Shown: positions 31,579-41,509, numbered from the stretch's first letter. The stretch: 64,000 bases of DNA from Prorocentrum cordatum (GCA_963575745.1 CAUYUJ010000708.1:26741-90740); one strand, 5' to 3'. The notes: generated by a model not told the origin, from the letters alone. Program-made: numbers and translations.

Positions 31579-31834
31579 GATCCGACTTTCGTCAGGGTGC
31601 CCTGGGTTTCTTCGCTCCGCGGGCTGCGCGGTGAATTCCCGCGGCCGTGAAGAAAAGCTGTTGCGGTCAGGGTGCTCTGGTTTTCCCCTCGGGTGAACTT
31701 CGCGCGCGGGTTTTCAAAAGGTTGGGTTTTTTGCGAGTGTTTCTTGCGTCCGCGCCCGCACTGTTCAGGGGACCTGATAGCGCTCCAATTCGTGCCTTGC
31801 GGCACGGTGGCGGGTCACTGCGATATTTGTGCAG

Positions 31835-31957
31835 GCGACCATGGACGGGCTGCGGTTCAATCATGTTCAGAACAAGTATGCGCAGATGTACGAGGCTCGC
31901 TACATGCGCCGCAAGTTGGAAGCCCTGGTGGCGAGGATCAGGCACATCTACAACCAG
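31835..31957 (+). CDS. Voltage-gated cation channel, exon after S6
   Basis: Forty-one codons, ATMDGLRFNHVQNKYAQMYE to ALVARIRHIYNQ. This basic, helical segment follows S6 in one-domain EF-hand channels. The acceptor is TTTGTGCAG. The exon ends at CAG (31957) and the next exon resumes in frame after a 162-nt intron that is an IE-1 element. Confidence 0.75.
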
Positions 31958-32119
31958 GATTAAGTCGGGCCTGTCCCTCTGCAGGGGGAATATTCAATAA
32001 TAGTCAAAACATAGTCTGGGGATTATTTTTAAATTATTTGCTGACCATTTGGGGGTATGTTTTGAGTATTTTTCTGTTCAAAATCCCCCTGTAGGGGGAC
32101 AGACCCGACTTACAATTAG
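31958..32119 (+). mobile_element. IE-1 introner forming channel intron 6 (162 nt, GA-AG)
   Basis: The intron is almost entirely an IE-1 element: TTAAGTCGGGCCTGTCCC at its left and GGGGGACAGACCCGACTTA at its right are inverted repeats. Removing GATTAAG...CAATTAG joins NQ to EMASD in frame, while reading through meets TAA at once. Flanks CAACCAGGA (31951-31959) and CAATTAGGA (32113-32121) look like a 9-bp target-site duplication with two changes. The AGGA shared by both flanks lets the junction slide but always gives the same spliced product. None of the sliding options gives a GT donor. Confidence 0.85.
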
Positions 32120-32554
32120 GAGATGGCTTCCGACATCTGTGTTCGCGGATCCGCCAAGTTCGGCGAGGAGACCGCCTCCGGGTCCATGGGCGAGTGCCAT
32201 CTCACGGAGAGCGTGTTCTACAAGGTCCTGGCGGACCCAATGGTCAACTCGTTTTTCGAGGACCTGGACGTGAAAATCGATCATCGCCTCAACACGTTTG
32301 AGTTCTTCGACATCGGCAACGATGGACGGGTCTCGCTTGCCGAGCTGATACAGACGCTCATGAAGATGCGTGGCGAGCCTCACAAGAGCGACCTGGTCGC
32401 TTCTTGGGCTCTGCTCGAAGACTTCCGGAGCCAGTTCTTCGAATTCCAGAAAACCTCGCTTGCCAACCAGAGGGAACTTTACCGACACCAGCGCGATGTG
32501 ACCAGGGCCGTACATGCGTTCCGAGAGCAGCATGGCCAAGCCACCAGGAGCTGA
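32120..32554 (+). CDS. Voltage-gated cation channel, EF-hand C-terminal exon
   Basis: The last recognised exon, ending at TGA (32552-32554). It encodes a cytoplasmic segment (MASDICVRGSAKFGEETASG), a helix with FFEDLDVKIDHRLNTF, and an EF-hand loop DIGNDGRVSLAE with Asp at 1 and 5, Gly at 6 and Glu at 12; Gly replaces the usual Asp/Asn at position 3, so binding may be weak. A charged helical tail follows (SQFFEFQKTSLANQRELYRH). In this channel group the EF-hand gives Ca2+ feedback. A further 3' exon cannot be excluded. Confidence 0.8.
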   Translation, partial: EMASDICVRGSAKFGEETASGSMGECHLTESVFYKVLADPMVNSFFEDLDVKIDHRLNTFEFFDIGNDGRVSLAELIQTLMKMRGEPHKSDLVASWALLEDFRSQFFEFQKTSLANQRELYRHQRDVTRAVHAFREQHGQATRS

Positions 32555-32746
32555 CGTCTCGAGATCTATCGGCGGCGCGCTGAGGGGGGGAAGGGAGAGG
32601 GGCAGGCCTTCTCCGACGGCGGAGGGGTCTCTCTCAGGTCCTGTGGTTCTCTGAGATGCTCTCCGTGGCTTCGGGGAAGGCCCACGGATCTCCTCGAAAG
32701 CCCAGAGGCCTTTGATCCTTCTCGGGAGGCCCGCCCTCTCTGCTCC
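32555..32746. other. Downstream flank of the channel gene
   Basis: Presumed 3' UTR or intergenic DNA with GAGGGGGG and TCTCTGAGA-type short inverted runs. No poly(A) signal recognised. Confidence 0.3.
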
Positions 32747-32959
32747 AGGCCTCCTGAAGGGGCTGGAGTGGCTGGGATCGGAGGATCGCGCCTCATCGGC
32801 GATGCATCGCCGATGCGGTTCGATGTGGAGCCCGATCTGCTTCACGTCGATGTCGCTGATGCATCGCCCACGTCGGCGAAGCATCGCTGGCACATCGCCG
32901 ATGCATCGCCGATGCATCGGCGACGCGGCGCTCTCCTCCGACCCCACCTGGGAGGCCTC
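32747..32959. mobile_element. F8 TIR element
   Basis: The ends read AGGCCTCC... and the inverse GACCCCACCTGGGAGGCCT. The core is packed with GATGCATCGCC and its inverse, separated by spacers. Copies at 1233, 38635 and 54412. Confidence 0.75.
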
Positions 32960-33114
32960 TATATCTGCCTCCTCCCCTGAGCCCGCCTCCAGCTCAAGGG
33001 CGACGGCCCCTGCCGCTGGCGATACGAGGTGACGCCGGCAGCCCTCGGGGCATGCGCCGTGGGCCCACAGAGCTCCTCGGAAACCCGGAGGCCTTTTGAT
33101 CCTTCAGCCCGTTC

Positions 33115-33345
33115 CCTTCCTCCTCCTCCTCCTCCTCCTCCTCCTCCTCCTCCTCCTCCTCCTCCTCCCTCCTCCTCCTCCTCCTCCTCCTCTCCTCCTC
33201 CTCCCTCCTCCTCCTCCTCCTCCTCCTCCTCCTCCCTCCTCCTCCTCCTCCTCCTCCTCCCCTCCTCCTCCTCTCCCTCCTCCTCCTCCTCCTCCTCCTC
33301 CTCCTCCTCTTCTTCTTCTTCTTCCTCCTCCTCCTCCTCAGGGCC
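33115..33345. repeat. CCT microsatellite
   Basis: A near-pure (CCT)n tract with a few TCT and CCC interruptions. Frames through it are artefacts. Confidence 0.95.
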
Positions 33346-33511
33346 CGCCTCCACCTCTCAAGGGGGGCGACCACTCCCGCCGCCAGCGAGGCGCGGTGGG
33401 CGCCCGGGCAGCGCTCTCGGGGCTGTTGCTACCCGGGAGCGGCGGCGGAGGGCGCCGCGGGCCTCCTTTTTGTCCGCGCTGCTCCCCCCGTCGCTGCGCC
33501 CCGCTCCTCCC

Positions 33512-33570
33512 TGAAGTCGGGCGTGCCCCTCGACAGGAGGAATATAAAAAAAAGTCCAAACATGGTACGG
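33512..33570 (+). mobile_element. IE-1 fragment (left end)
   Basis: GAAGTCGGGCGTGCCCCTCG followed by AGGAGGAATAT. It is nearly identical, with its 5' flank, to the left end at 34640, so it is a duplicate that lost its right half where the next IE-1 copy begins. Confidence 0.7.
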
Positions 33571-34613
33571 TGAAGTCGGGCCTGTCCCCTCACAGGGGGA
33601 TTTTCGACGAAAAATTTAAAAAATACCCCAAACATAAGCCACAAATAGTCCAAACATAGGAAAGAGCGTGTTCTACCGCTGCTGGCGGAAAACCCGGGGG
33701 GGTCACTACCGGTTCGAACCCCTCCCCCCCTCCCCTCCGGAAAACCGGTGGGGGTCACTGCCGGTTCGAACCCCTCCCCCCCCCCCCTCCCCAGTTCATC
33801 ATGAAAAGGGGGGGGGTCATTACCGGTTCGACCCCCCCCCCCCTCGAACTCGAAAACCGGGGGGGGTCACTACCGGTTCGAACCCCCCCCCCCCCTCGAA
33901 AACCGGAGGGGGGGTGCGGACAGTGGTGGGGACGGTGGTGGTGGGGACAGTGGCGAGGGGACAGCGGGACAGTGGTGGGGACAGTGGGACAGTGGTGGGG
34001 ACGGTAGTGGTGGGGACAGTGGTGAGGACAATGGTGGGAACAGTGGGGACAGTGGGACAGTGGTGGGGACGGTGGTGGTGGGGACAGTGGTGTGGGGACA
34101 GTCGGAATGTGGCGGAAACAGTAGGACAGTGGAGGGTACAGTGGTGGTGGGGACAGTGGTGAAGGTGGTGGCGAGGACGGCGGTGGGACAATGGGACAGA
34201 GGTACAGTGGGGACAGTGGTGGGCACAATGGGGACAGTGGTGGGAACAGTGGGACAGCTCAGTGGTTCGAACCGGTAGTGACCCCCCATCTCCGGTATTC
34301 GAGGGGAGGGGGTGGTTCGAACCGGTAGTGACCCCCCCTGGTTTTCGAGGGGGGTTTTGCCGGGGGAAGGGGGTGGGGTGGGGGGTGAGGGGTTCCAGCA
34401 GAGGGGGGGGGATTTTCGGAGGGGGGGGGGGAACCCTCCCGGGTTCCGGAGGAAGGGCGGCAATTTTCCACAGTAAAGCGGCGGTGGATCACGCTCTCTC
34501 AAACATAGACTGGGTGCTATTTTTTGAATATTTGTTTAACCTTTTTGGGGGCATTTTTGGGGTATTTTTTATTTTTCGTCGAAAATCCCTCTGTAGGGGG
34601 ACACGCCCGACAT
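33571..34613 (+). mobile_element. IE-1 element split by an 840-bp insertion
   Basis: The left arm (33571-33660) and right arm (34501-34613) are inverted over about 60 bp; GATTTTCGACGAAAAAT faces ATTTTTCGTCGAAAATC. Between them lie CACTACCGGTTCGAACCCC repeats, a GTGGGGACA minisatellite, and the same repeats inverted. Confidence 0.75.
33700..34480. repeat. GGTTCGAACC inverted repeats framing a GTGGGGACA minisatellite
   Basis: Four copies of GGGGTCACTACCGGTTCGAA with C-runs (33700-33905), then about 340 bp of GGGGACAGTGGTG-type units (33915-34255), then two inverted copies TTCGAACCGGTAGTGACCCC (34264-34350) and a G-rich end. The whole block is roughly palindromic in layout. Confidence 0.85.
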
Positions 34614-34639
34614 AACCGTCGCTGCTCCCCGCTCCTCCC

Positions 34640-34802
34640 TGAAGTCGGGCGTGCCCCTCGACAGGAGGAATATTTTTAAAAAGTAGTCCAAACATAGCAC
34701 GGGGACGATTGTTCCACTATGGTTGGCCATTCTTGGGCATCCTTGGAGTATTCTCTCTTTTTTTCTCGTCCAGAAGCCGCCTGTAGAGACATGCCCGACC
34801 TG
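34640..34802 (+). mobile_element. IE-1 TIR element
   Basis: Left GAAGTCGGGCGTGCCCCTCG, right CTGTAGAGACATGCCCGACC, with the inner box CACGGGGACGATT. Flanks CGCTCCTCCCT and CGCCCCTCCCT resemble an 11-bp target-site duplication with one change. Confidence 0.8.
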
Positions 34803-34851
34803 ACCCTCGCCCCTCCCTCCTCGACTTGTCCGGGGCGGCCAGGAGTCGACT

Positions 34852-34983
34852 GCACGTAAGAGTGGCCCTTCGCCAGAGTGACCTTTGGTGCGGGCCCAGT
34901 GGGGTCCCCCATGTGGCCCCCCCGCGGCCCCCCCAAAGCTGCGCACCAGAGGTCACTCTTACCCGAGGTCACTCTTTACGTGC
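34852..34983. mobile_element. F11 TIR element
   Basis: Ends GCACGTAAGAGTG and the inverse CACTCTTTACGTGC, with a second inner inverted GGTCACTCTT. Copy at about 1619-1751. Confidence 0.7.
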
Positions 34984-35950
34984 AATTCGCCGAAAGAGGG
35001 GGGTGATGATAAGGGGGGGATATTACGGCCTGGGCCATGATATTTCCTCAGATGTCATGGCGCCTCTTCCTGTTTCATGGCGTCCCTGGCCCGCTCCCTC
35101 CCCTTGGGCCGCGAACGTGCCGCTGGCCGCGATTTGCGCCCCCCGTCTTGGACGTCCCCCTCTTGGCCCCCCCCGAACTTGTGCATGTCACACGTCTTAC
35201 TGAATGGTTTCAGCCTGTCAGCGAATCACCGACTCTGTCCTGAGCGCAGCGCGGCCCCCAGCAACAGACGGCGTTTTTTTCCCCACAGTGGAGAGGAAGG
35301 AGGCGGCGCACTGGGGATCCAGTGCTGCTGCCCCTGGGATTCGGTGCTGCTGCCCTCCTTTCGGAGCAGCACGCGACGCGGCCCCCTTTTGCTGCCCCCT
35401 TTTCCGGACATCCTGCGCTCTTTTACTTGCTATTTCGAATATAGATATTTCTTCTCACTTGCACGGTCGATTTTCCCAGAACGGAACTTAGCTCAATAGT
35501 CACGTCCGCTTCGCAGAACTGATTCTGCGAGCCGACTTCGCCAGAGCCAGCCTCTGCAGAGAGAGAGAGAGAGGACACGCGAGCTGCTATAGGCGCTGTC
35601 CCGGTCTGCAGGCATGCCACGAGGCAGGCGAAGCGAAGATCGGGAGTTCCAAACCGGTACATGATCCTCATCCTCAACATCATCACCAGCATCATCAGCA
35701 GCATCAGCATGATCATCATGATCGTCATGAGTGTCCGCACCGTCGGGCGCGTCAGTGGGGCACCCGGGCGACGGCACAGCTTTGGCACTCGTGTCCTTCC
35801 TCCGACGATCTCTCGGGTGCCTGAAGGCCTCCACGGCCCCCGGAGGCCGTGCGGCGAGAGGCCTCTCCCGTCGGGTGTGGCCATAGGAGTGCCCCCGGAC
35901 CCCCAGGGCGGAGGGGCCCCCCCACGGCCGCCCCACCAGGCCCAGGATAG
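34984..35950. other. Non-coding mosaic
   Basis: 35005-35180 is a copy of the F12 segment (CATGATATTTCC...GGGCCGCGAAC) that also follows IE-1 copies at 49.1-50.0 kb and 63.68 kb. The rest is single-copy with short CAT-rich triplet repeats at 35680-35735. No recognised gene. Confidence 0.5.
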
Positions 35951-36099
35951 GGAGCACACAAAGGACGTACGCGCCCAGCTATGTACATGAACACGGCCCC
36001 TCGACCCGCGAGACCTGCCGCGCGATACGAACTCTCGCGCAATGCGAACCCTCGAAACCAGCGTGGATTCATGTACATGTACGTCCTTCTTTCGCTCCT
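35951..36099 (-). mobile_element. F7 TIR element
   Basis: Outer ends GGACGTACG and the inverse TACGTCC; inner ATGTACATGAA/TTCATGTACAT. It is the inverted counterpart of 38206-38353. Confidence 0.75.
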
Positions 36100-37163
36100 G
36101 ACAGGAGGGTCCCCCCCGGGTGCTGTAAGAGTGAACGAAGAGGTGTGCCTTGGGCCAGGGGGGCACCTCCAGCACCCCCTGGGTTCCGGGGCCCCGAGGT
36201 CACCGCCCGGTCCTTTACCGAGCGGTCTTTCGGGACCCCCATAAGGAGAACAGTTTGTGTCTGCAGCGCTCCAGGGTGGAGTCGGCGGGCCTCTCGGGCT
36301 AGGGGCACACTAAGACAGAGGGCAAAGGAGAGGGCGGCCGCGGGGGAGGAAGCAGGGCGGAGGCCCCAGAATAATATGATTAGGCATAACGCAGCCCCTA
36401 TCGCTGAAAACACAGAACAGCTCGTGGCCCAACTTAGGTCATCGGTTTGTAGGGTGACCCCTAAGCTTGTGGGTGGTTTCGTCTGGAGCATCTGCAGCAA
36501 TTGCCATCCCTAATGCTTCTGACCCTCCTAACTTAGGCCCCCTCCAAAAGGATGAGGGGTATTTCTACTGCTCCCCAGCATAGAAGCCGAGGGGAGCGCC
36601 CAACGAGCCGAATGGCAGAGGCTGCAGGCTCGTTTGGGCGGGTCGGGTCGTGCAGTCGCAGCCGCGCTCGTGTTGCGCAATCTTCTCTCCTGCCTCCTCG
36701 TGATGGTCACGATGGCCCCAGGAGGAGACGCCAGGCCTGCCCCAGGACCCCCCCCCCTCGCGCCTCGCCCCGCCTCGCCCGGCCCCCGCCCTCCCTCGCG
36801 CAGGAGGGGCCAGGACATGCGCGCCACTTGTCCTTTTTGTGGCTCGTTCGTCCGCTCGCTGGTGGCCTGCCCCCCCCCTCCCCAGCCCCCCTGGCCCCCT
36901 CGCCCCCGCTGGCCCCGGGGGCCTGGCCCCCACCCCTGGCCCTCCTCGCTCCTCCTGCCCCCGGGGCCACGTGTCTCCGTCGATCGTTCGCTCGTGGCCT
37001 GCCCCCCTCTCCAGCCCCCTCGCCCCCGCTGGCCCCGGGGGCCTGGCCCCCACCCCTGGCCCTCCTCGCTCCTCCTGCCCCCGGGGCCACGTGTCTCCGT
37101 CGATCGTTCGCTCCCGTGTGGCCTGCCCCCCCCGCTCCCTGGCCTGCCCCGGGCCTCAGAGTT
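36100..37163. other. Single-copy region and a 120-bp duplication
   Basis: 36100-36890 shows no recognised gene. A C-rich 120-bp unit (CCCGCTGGCCCCGGGGGCCT through GTCGATCGTTCGCTC) is repeated twice in tandem at about 36906-37113. Proline-rich frames here follow the composition. Confidence 0.55.
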
Positions 37164-37317
37164 TAAGTCGGGCCTGTCCCCCTGCAGGAGGAATAGTCAA
37201 ACATACTTGAACAGAAAAACAGTCTGGGGACGATTTAATGACCAGCATTTTGGGGTCATCTTTGGTGTATGTTTTATGTTTCGCCCCGAATCCACATGTA
37301 GGGGGACATGCGCGACT
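37164..37317 (+). mobile_element. IE-1 TIR element
   Basis: TAAGTCGGGCCTGTCCCCCT at left, GGGGGACATGCGCGACTA at right, and the inner box GTCTGGGGACGAT at 37222-37234. No clear target-site duplication. Confidence 0.8.
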
Positions 37318-37549
37318 ACTAACCCCGGAGCCCTGGCCCCGTCGCGCACCCTGGCCCCGGACCCCTCTGTTTTCGTCGTTCGCCCCCCTTGCCCCCGACA
37401 ACTCGCTCACCCTGGCCCCCTCGCTGCCTTCGAAAACGAAAGAGCGGCATAAGCATATCCAAGGAATCCGCGCGGAGCGCCAAAAGTGTATGTTCATGCC
37501 GTCATTTATTTGTCTATATCTGGTCGTGCAAGAGCCAGGGCACGCATGT

Positions 37550-37680
37550 TACTCCAGATTTCGTAATAAAAGGGAGGGGGGTCTCATTTCGGGGAGGGGT
37601 CTCTTCCAGGCTATCTTGGAGGGCCTGGGTGGTCTGGGGACGATGTTTGGGAGGGTTCTCCCACGGGGGAGGTCTGAAAT
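37550..37680 (+). mobile_element. F2 TIR element, 3'-truncated
   Basis: Starts TACTCCAGATTTCGTAATAA and contains GTCTGGGGACGATGTTT, as in the full copies at 47964, 57277 and 59426, but the right inverted repeat is missing. Confidence 0.75.
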
Positions 37681-38205
37681 TGTCCCCACACTGCGCAGGC
37701 GCGAGTCGTGACGTGACCCAGGATGGGGAGGAGGAGGGGGGTGCTCTGCTCGGCCGATCACGAGTGCTACCACGAATGATACAAGCGGGCTCCCGGCCAG
37801 GGGGGGTTCCGTGGTGTCATCCTCAGACGTCCGAAGTTTTTTGTCTCAACCGCTGCGTTTTTTTGTTGTTTATACATTCTGGTCAGTGGGGCCGTTGTTC
37901 AAGGGAGGAAAAACCACCCGGACCCGACGATGTTGGAGTCTACTAAACGGCCCTGGGCGTCTACGAAACAGCCTTGCCCCGTTCGACTCCTCCTTCGGGC
38001 GCGCTTGCCCAACGACTTCGCGTGTCGGGGTGCCTATTAGAGGGGTGGACTTTTGACCTCTGGTTTTTGGGGCCCGTGGGGCCGAGGAGCGGCTCCAGAG
38101 ACCCGTGGGGCCGCGGCCTGAGCAAGCCACATCGCCGGCTGTTTGGTTTGGGTCGAGGCCCGGGCCGGGGCCGGCGTCCCCCGGGGGGCGGGGGGGCCTC
38201 AGTCA
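37681..38205. other. No gene recognised
   Basis: Single-copy GC-rich sequence between F2 and F7 elements. No conserved frame. Confidence 0.4.
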
Positions 38206-38353
38206 GGAGCGAAAGAAGGACGTACATGTACATGAATCCACGCTGGTTTCGCGAGTTCGCATTGCGCGAATGTTCGTATCGCGCGCGAGGTCTCACGGGT
38301 CAAGGGGCCGTGTTCATGTACATAGCTGGGCGCGTACGTCCTTTGTGGGCTCC
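38206..38353 (+). mobile_element. F7 TIR element
   Basis: GGACGTACATGTACATGAA at left and TTCATGTACATAG...TACGTCC at right. Inverted copy of 35951-36099 with a handful of differences. Confidence 0.75.
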
Positions 38354-38380
38354 CTACTCAGGGGGTCTGCGGAGCCCAGG

Positions 38381-38595
38381 GTCTGGACGCCCGACATGGG
38401 TACGGAAAGAATGGGTACAAAGCCCAACAGCGGATCCGGTTCATTTTGAACAGGACTCGCTGTCCACGCCGCCGCGGCCTGTGTCCATTCGAGACAGGAG
38501 GCCGCCTGCCCAACAGCGGCCGCTGTTGGTTTGGGACAGCATTCGTTGTTGGGCATTGTACCCATTCTTTCGGTACCCATCTCGGGTGTCCAAAC
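38381..38595. mobile_element. F9 element with about 55-bp terminal inverted repeats
   Basis: GTCTGGACGCCCGACATGGG at left faces its inverse at right, continuing through GAAAGAATGGGTACAAAGCC. The middle contains a second palindrome around CAACAGCGGCCGCTGTTG. Single copy here. Confidence 0.8.
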
Positions 38596-38634
38596 AGGGG
38601 ATGGGGGGCGGGCTCGTCCAGGTACGTTGGGCTC

Positions 38635-38863
38635 CAGGCCTCCCAGGTGGGGTCCGAGTAGATGGGGCCGGAGGATCGCGCCGCATCGCCGTTGTTTCGG
38701 CAGTGCGGCCAGATGTGGAGCCTGATGTTCCCCACGCCGACGTCGCGGATGCGTCGCCGCCGTCGCCGATGCATCGCCGATGCATCGCCAATACATCGGC
38801 GATGCATCGGCGATACGGCGCGATCCTTCGACCCCATCTACTCGGACCCCATCTACGAGGCCT
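38635..38863. mobile_element. F8 TIR element
   Basis: Starts AGGCCTCCCAGGTGGGGTCC; the core is rich in CGATGCATCGCCGATGCATC; the right end is slightly duplicated (two GACCCCATCTAC blocks). Copies at 1233, 32747 and 54412. Confidence 0.8.
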
Positions 38864-40048
38864 CTGTATGGGCGTTTCGTGACGAGGAGGCGATGCATCG
38901 GGGGGATCGAGGGTTGAAAGGAGGCGCCTCAAGGGGCCCCCCTTGGGGCCCCGAAGGTGCACGAAAGGTGCACCCCCATTGCCCATCGGTCGTTGAAAGT
39001 AGGTACCTTTGGATTCCCAGATTCCAGTCTACTTTGAGCGCCTTCCTACTTTAATGATCGAGTGGCTTCACCTCTTCCGTCCTTCTTAGGGGGCGGGTGG
39101 GTACCCAGTCTATTTTCAACGCCTTCCTACTTCATGTTTCTACCTACTTCTTCCGACCGATGGGTATCGGGTAGTTCGGCATTTCTCTGGAGGGTGGCAT
39201 GAGAAAGGGCAGCTTTCGCGCGAGATGGCGCGAGGAGTCGGCACAGGAGACTGCTTACTTGTTGCATCGGTCTGAGTCCACGCCTACTGAGCAGATACCT
39301 GTCTGGGAGGCGCTGGTAGCAGTTGTGGTGGGTTTGGGTTGCCCTTATTCGGATTGTTGCGGTCACGTGCCTTCGCAAGCTCTCGGCAATTTTGATAGCA
39401 GCGTCCAGCCTAGCCAGTTCCACTTCGAAGGCCGACTTTGTGCCTCGTCATGTGCGTAGGCATGTATCGAACGAGTATAGAAGGTCACTGCGCACATATT
39501 TTCTTTCAGACTCCATGGATATTTTTTTTGAGCTCATGGAGAACCTTTTTGGGAGCCTCCCCGGTGCCTTTTCGAAGCCACTCAGGGTCCTCTTCGGAGC
39601 TCTTTTGAAGTATTCGGGCCGTCTCGGAAGGTCCTCGGAGCGTTCAGGTGGGTCTTGGGTCCGTCCAGAAGGGTCCTGGGGCCGTCTTTGGCCGATCGTT
39701 TGAAGGAAGGTGCCGATGGGCTCTTCCAGATCCGTCTTGGGCTAGTCATTGGGATTGCTTGGACCCCAAGGGGGCGTTTGGAGACAGTTTGTTTCTTTTG
39801 AGCAACATGTTGTTTGAAATGTGTTTCGCCCCTCGGAGAAGTCTCGAGTGACATCGTGGATGCCTTCTGGGAACTTCTGAGCACTCGTTTTGGCGTCCCT
39901 GAAGGCTGCTGGGAACGTCTTGGTGGGCTTGGCGACTTGAGACCCAGGTACAGCCTTGGAACCATTGTTTGGGGGCCCTCGTGCCACGCATTCTGGGAGG
40001 ACGTCTTGTGGCCTCCTCGGGCAGGGACCCTGGGGAAAAGGCGTCGCC
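38864..40048. other. Spacer and CTTGGG-type repeat, no gene recognised
   Basis: 38940-39180 has a local duplication around CAGTCTACTTTGAGCGCCTT and CAGTCTATTTTCAACGCCTT. 39180-39490 is single-copy with short open frames on both strands of no known family. 39540-39990 is related to the 386-bp repeat composition. Confidence 0.5.
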
Positions 40049-40216
40049 TAAGTCGGGCGTGTCCCTCTACAGGGGGAACCTGCAAACATAGTCAAGAACA
40101 TAGTATGGGGATGAGTGTTTGAGTATTCTGGCCTATGTTTTGAGTATGTTTTGAGTATGTTTTGAAAGTGTTGAATTTCTCTGCCCAAATCCGCCTGTGG
40201 GGGACACGCCCGACCT
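40049..40216 (+). mobile_element. IE-1 TIR element with exact 10-bp target-site duplication
   Basis: TAAGTCGGGCGTGTCCCTCT at left, GGGGGACACGCCCGACCTGA at right. AGGCGTCGCC occurs at 40039-40048 and again at 40217-40226, an exact duplication. It carries AG|GC at both borders, so a GC-AG intron could be cut out leaving no scar. Confidence 0.9.
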
Positions 40217-40319
40217 GAGGCGTCGCCGTGCACGCGGCCCGAGCAACGCACTTGCGCACCCCAACTCCTCGGCGGTGAGCCCAGGGGGAGAGGCAGAGGG
40301 GGCACGCCTTTCAGAAGGC

Positions 40320-40487
40320 TTCAGCCGGGCGTGTCCCTCCTACAGAAGGAACGTTCCAAAACAGTTCTAAAAAATAGAGTGGGGTCGATGTTTTCCATGA
40401 GTTGCTTGACTATGTTGGAGCATGTGTTGGCTAATGTGCCGTTTTTATTGTCTCAAACCCGCCTGCAGAAGGACATGCCCGACCCGA
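40320..40487 (+). mobile_element. IE-1 TIR element with exact 8-bp target-site duplication
   Basis: CAGCCGGGCGTGTCCCTCC at left, GGACATGCCCGACCCGA at right. CAGAAGGC flanks it at 40312-40319 and 40488-40495. Confidence 0.85.
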
Positions 40488-41509
40488 CAGAAGGCGGCGG
40501 GGCTTCTCAGAAGCCATTTGGCCTTCTGAGAAGCCGTCTCTGTCCTCAGAGAAAGCACAGAAGGCTTCGCAGAAGGCCGGAAGGCCTTCTGAGCCTTTGA
40601 ACGCCCGCACCCCCCTGCCCTACCCCCAGGGGCGCGCCGCCGGGTCTCTTGCCTTGCACTTCTACCACGAAAGCGCCTCCTGCCGACCCGTGCTGCTCTC
40701 CGGAGAGGCACCTCTCGCGTGTATGTGGGCAGCGCTCGAAGTAGACGCCGACGAGTAGCATGGTGGCTGTGCCTGCTGGTTGCCAGTCATGAGCGATGAG
40801 CTCCCAGAGGTTCAGATGAAGAGGTTGCTGAAAGCAAAATGCAGTAGATTGCAGCAGCAGGCACAGCGGATGTGTGTGGCGCAGTGCAGTCTACAAGAGG
40901 GCGCGGGGTCGGAGCAGTGCCGCCGCGAGGCATGCAAGAACTTGGTTCTGGCCGGCGTGTCACTAGTGATCAGGGACCACCGCAAGGCTTGGGTGGACAG
41001 TCTCCAATGCGGGCAGTGCGGTGCAGAGAGGTTTGGGCATGTGGAGGCGTGATATCTTTGGCCACTTGAATCTGTTGCTCAATCCAGCGCGCCAGTGCAC
41101 ATGGAATTGTTTCACGCATGTCTCTGGTGAAATATTTTCACACTGCAGTACGTTTCAGCACATAGAACCGAGAGAGATCTTTCATGATTGCCCCCCCCCA
41201 GGCTCTCGGTGGGTAATACAACTCGTCCCCACCCTCCCTGTCCCTCCCCTGCGGCTTTCTGGCGGCACAAACGTCGACACTAAAGTCCGCCAGTGCCGAC
41301 ACCAATGGCGACACAGACCTCTGTCACTGACGAGGTTGATGGCGACACGAATGTTGACGCGATCCCAGCCCTCCTTCAAAAACCTCCTGGCCGCGACCAG
41401 GTACGCCAGGTTCGCGTCTTGTCGACCGGCGGCGACCCCGCCACGGGCGTTCCAGGCTGAACGCACGCCGCCAGTGTCCCAGAATCGGCCTGTACGGCAC
41501 GACCGGGCG
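40488..41509. other. Mostly single-copy region; short Cys-rich frame at 40780-41052
   Basis: 40490-40610 has inverted AGAAGGC/GCCTTCT runs. A plus-strand frame at 40780-41052 encodes 90 residues with spaced cysteines (CSRLQQQAQRMCVAQC, CRREACKNL). It matches no family known to me, has no splice or leader context, and is not called a gene. 41260-41480 repeats short GGCGACAC-type words. Confidence 0.35.

Larger units (their letters stand above)
17746..31834 (+). other. Channel intron 5, about 14 kb, holding LINE-2 and satellite arrays
   Basis: It separates S6 from the cytoplasmic C-terminal exons of the same gene. It ends at a TTTGTGCAG acceptor. Contents include a GGA tract, CTTGGG-type repeats, several satellite-like arrays, a fossil spliced leader, LINE-2, a hairpin array and two TIR elements. 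That the two sides belong to one gene is inferred from matching strand, phase and domain order, not from a transcript. Confidence 0.6.

Noticed and set aside
33700-34350. GGTTCGAACCCC resembles the T-arm (B box) of tRNA genes
   Set aside because: The word is repeated six times in both orientations, is palindromic at TTCGAA, and no acceptor stem or anticodon arm can be formed around it.
36069-36500. A minus-strand frame with a hydrophobic stretch that could be a membrane segment
   Set aside because: One hydrophobic run in a GC-rich frame with no family match; the frame runs into an F7 element.
40780-41052. A 90-residue Cys-rich plus-strand frame
   Set aside because: The cysteine spacing does not fit the CX9C or other small Cys families known to me; no leader, splice or conservation evidence.
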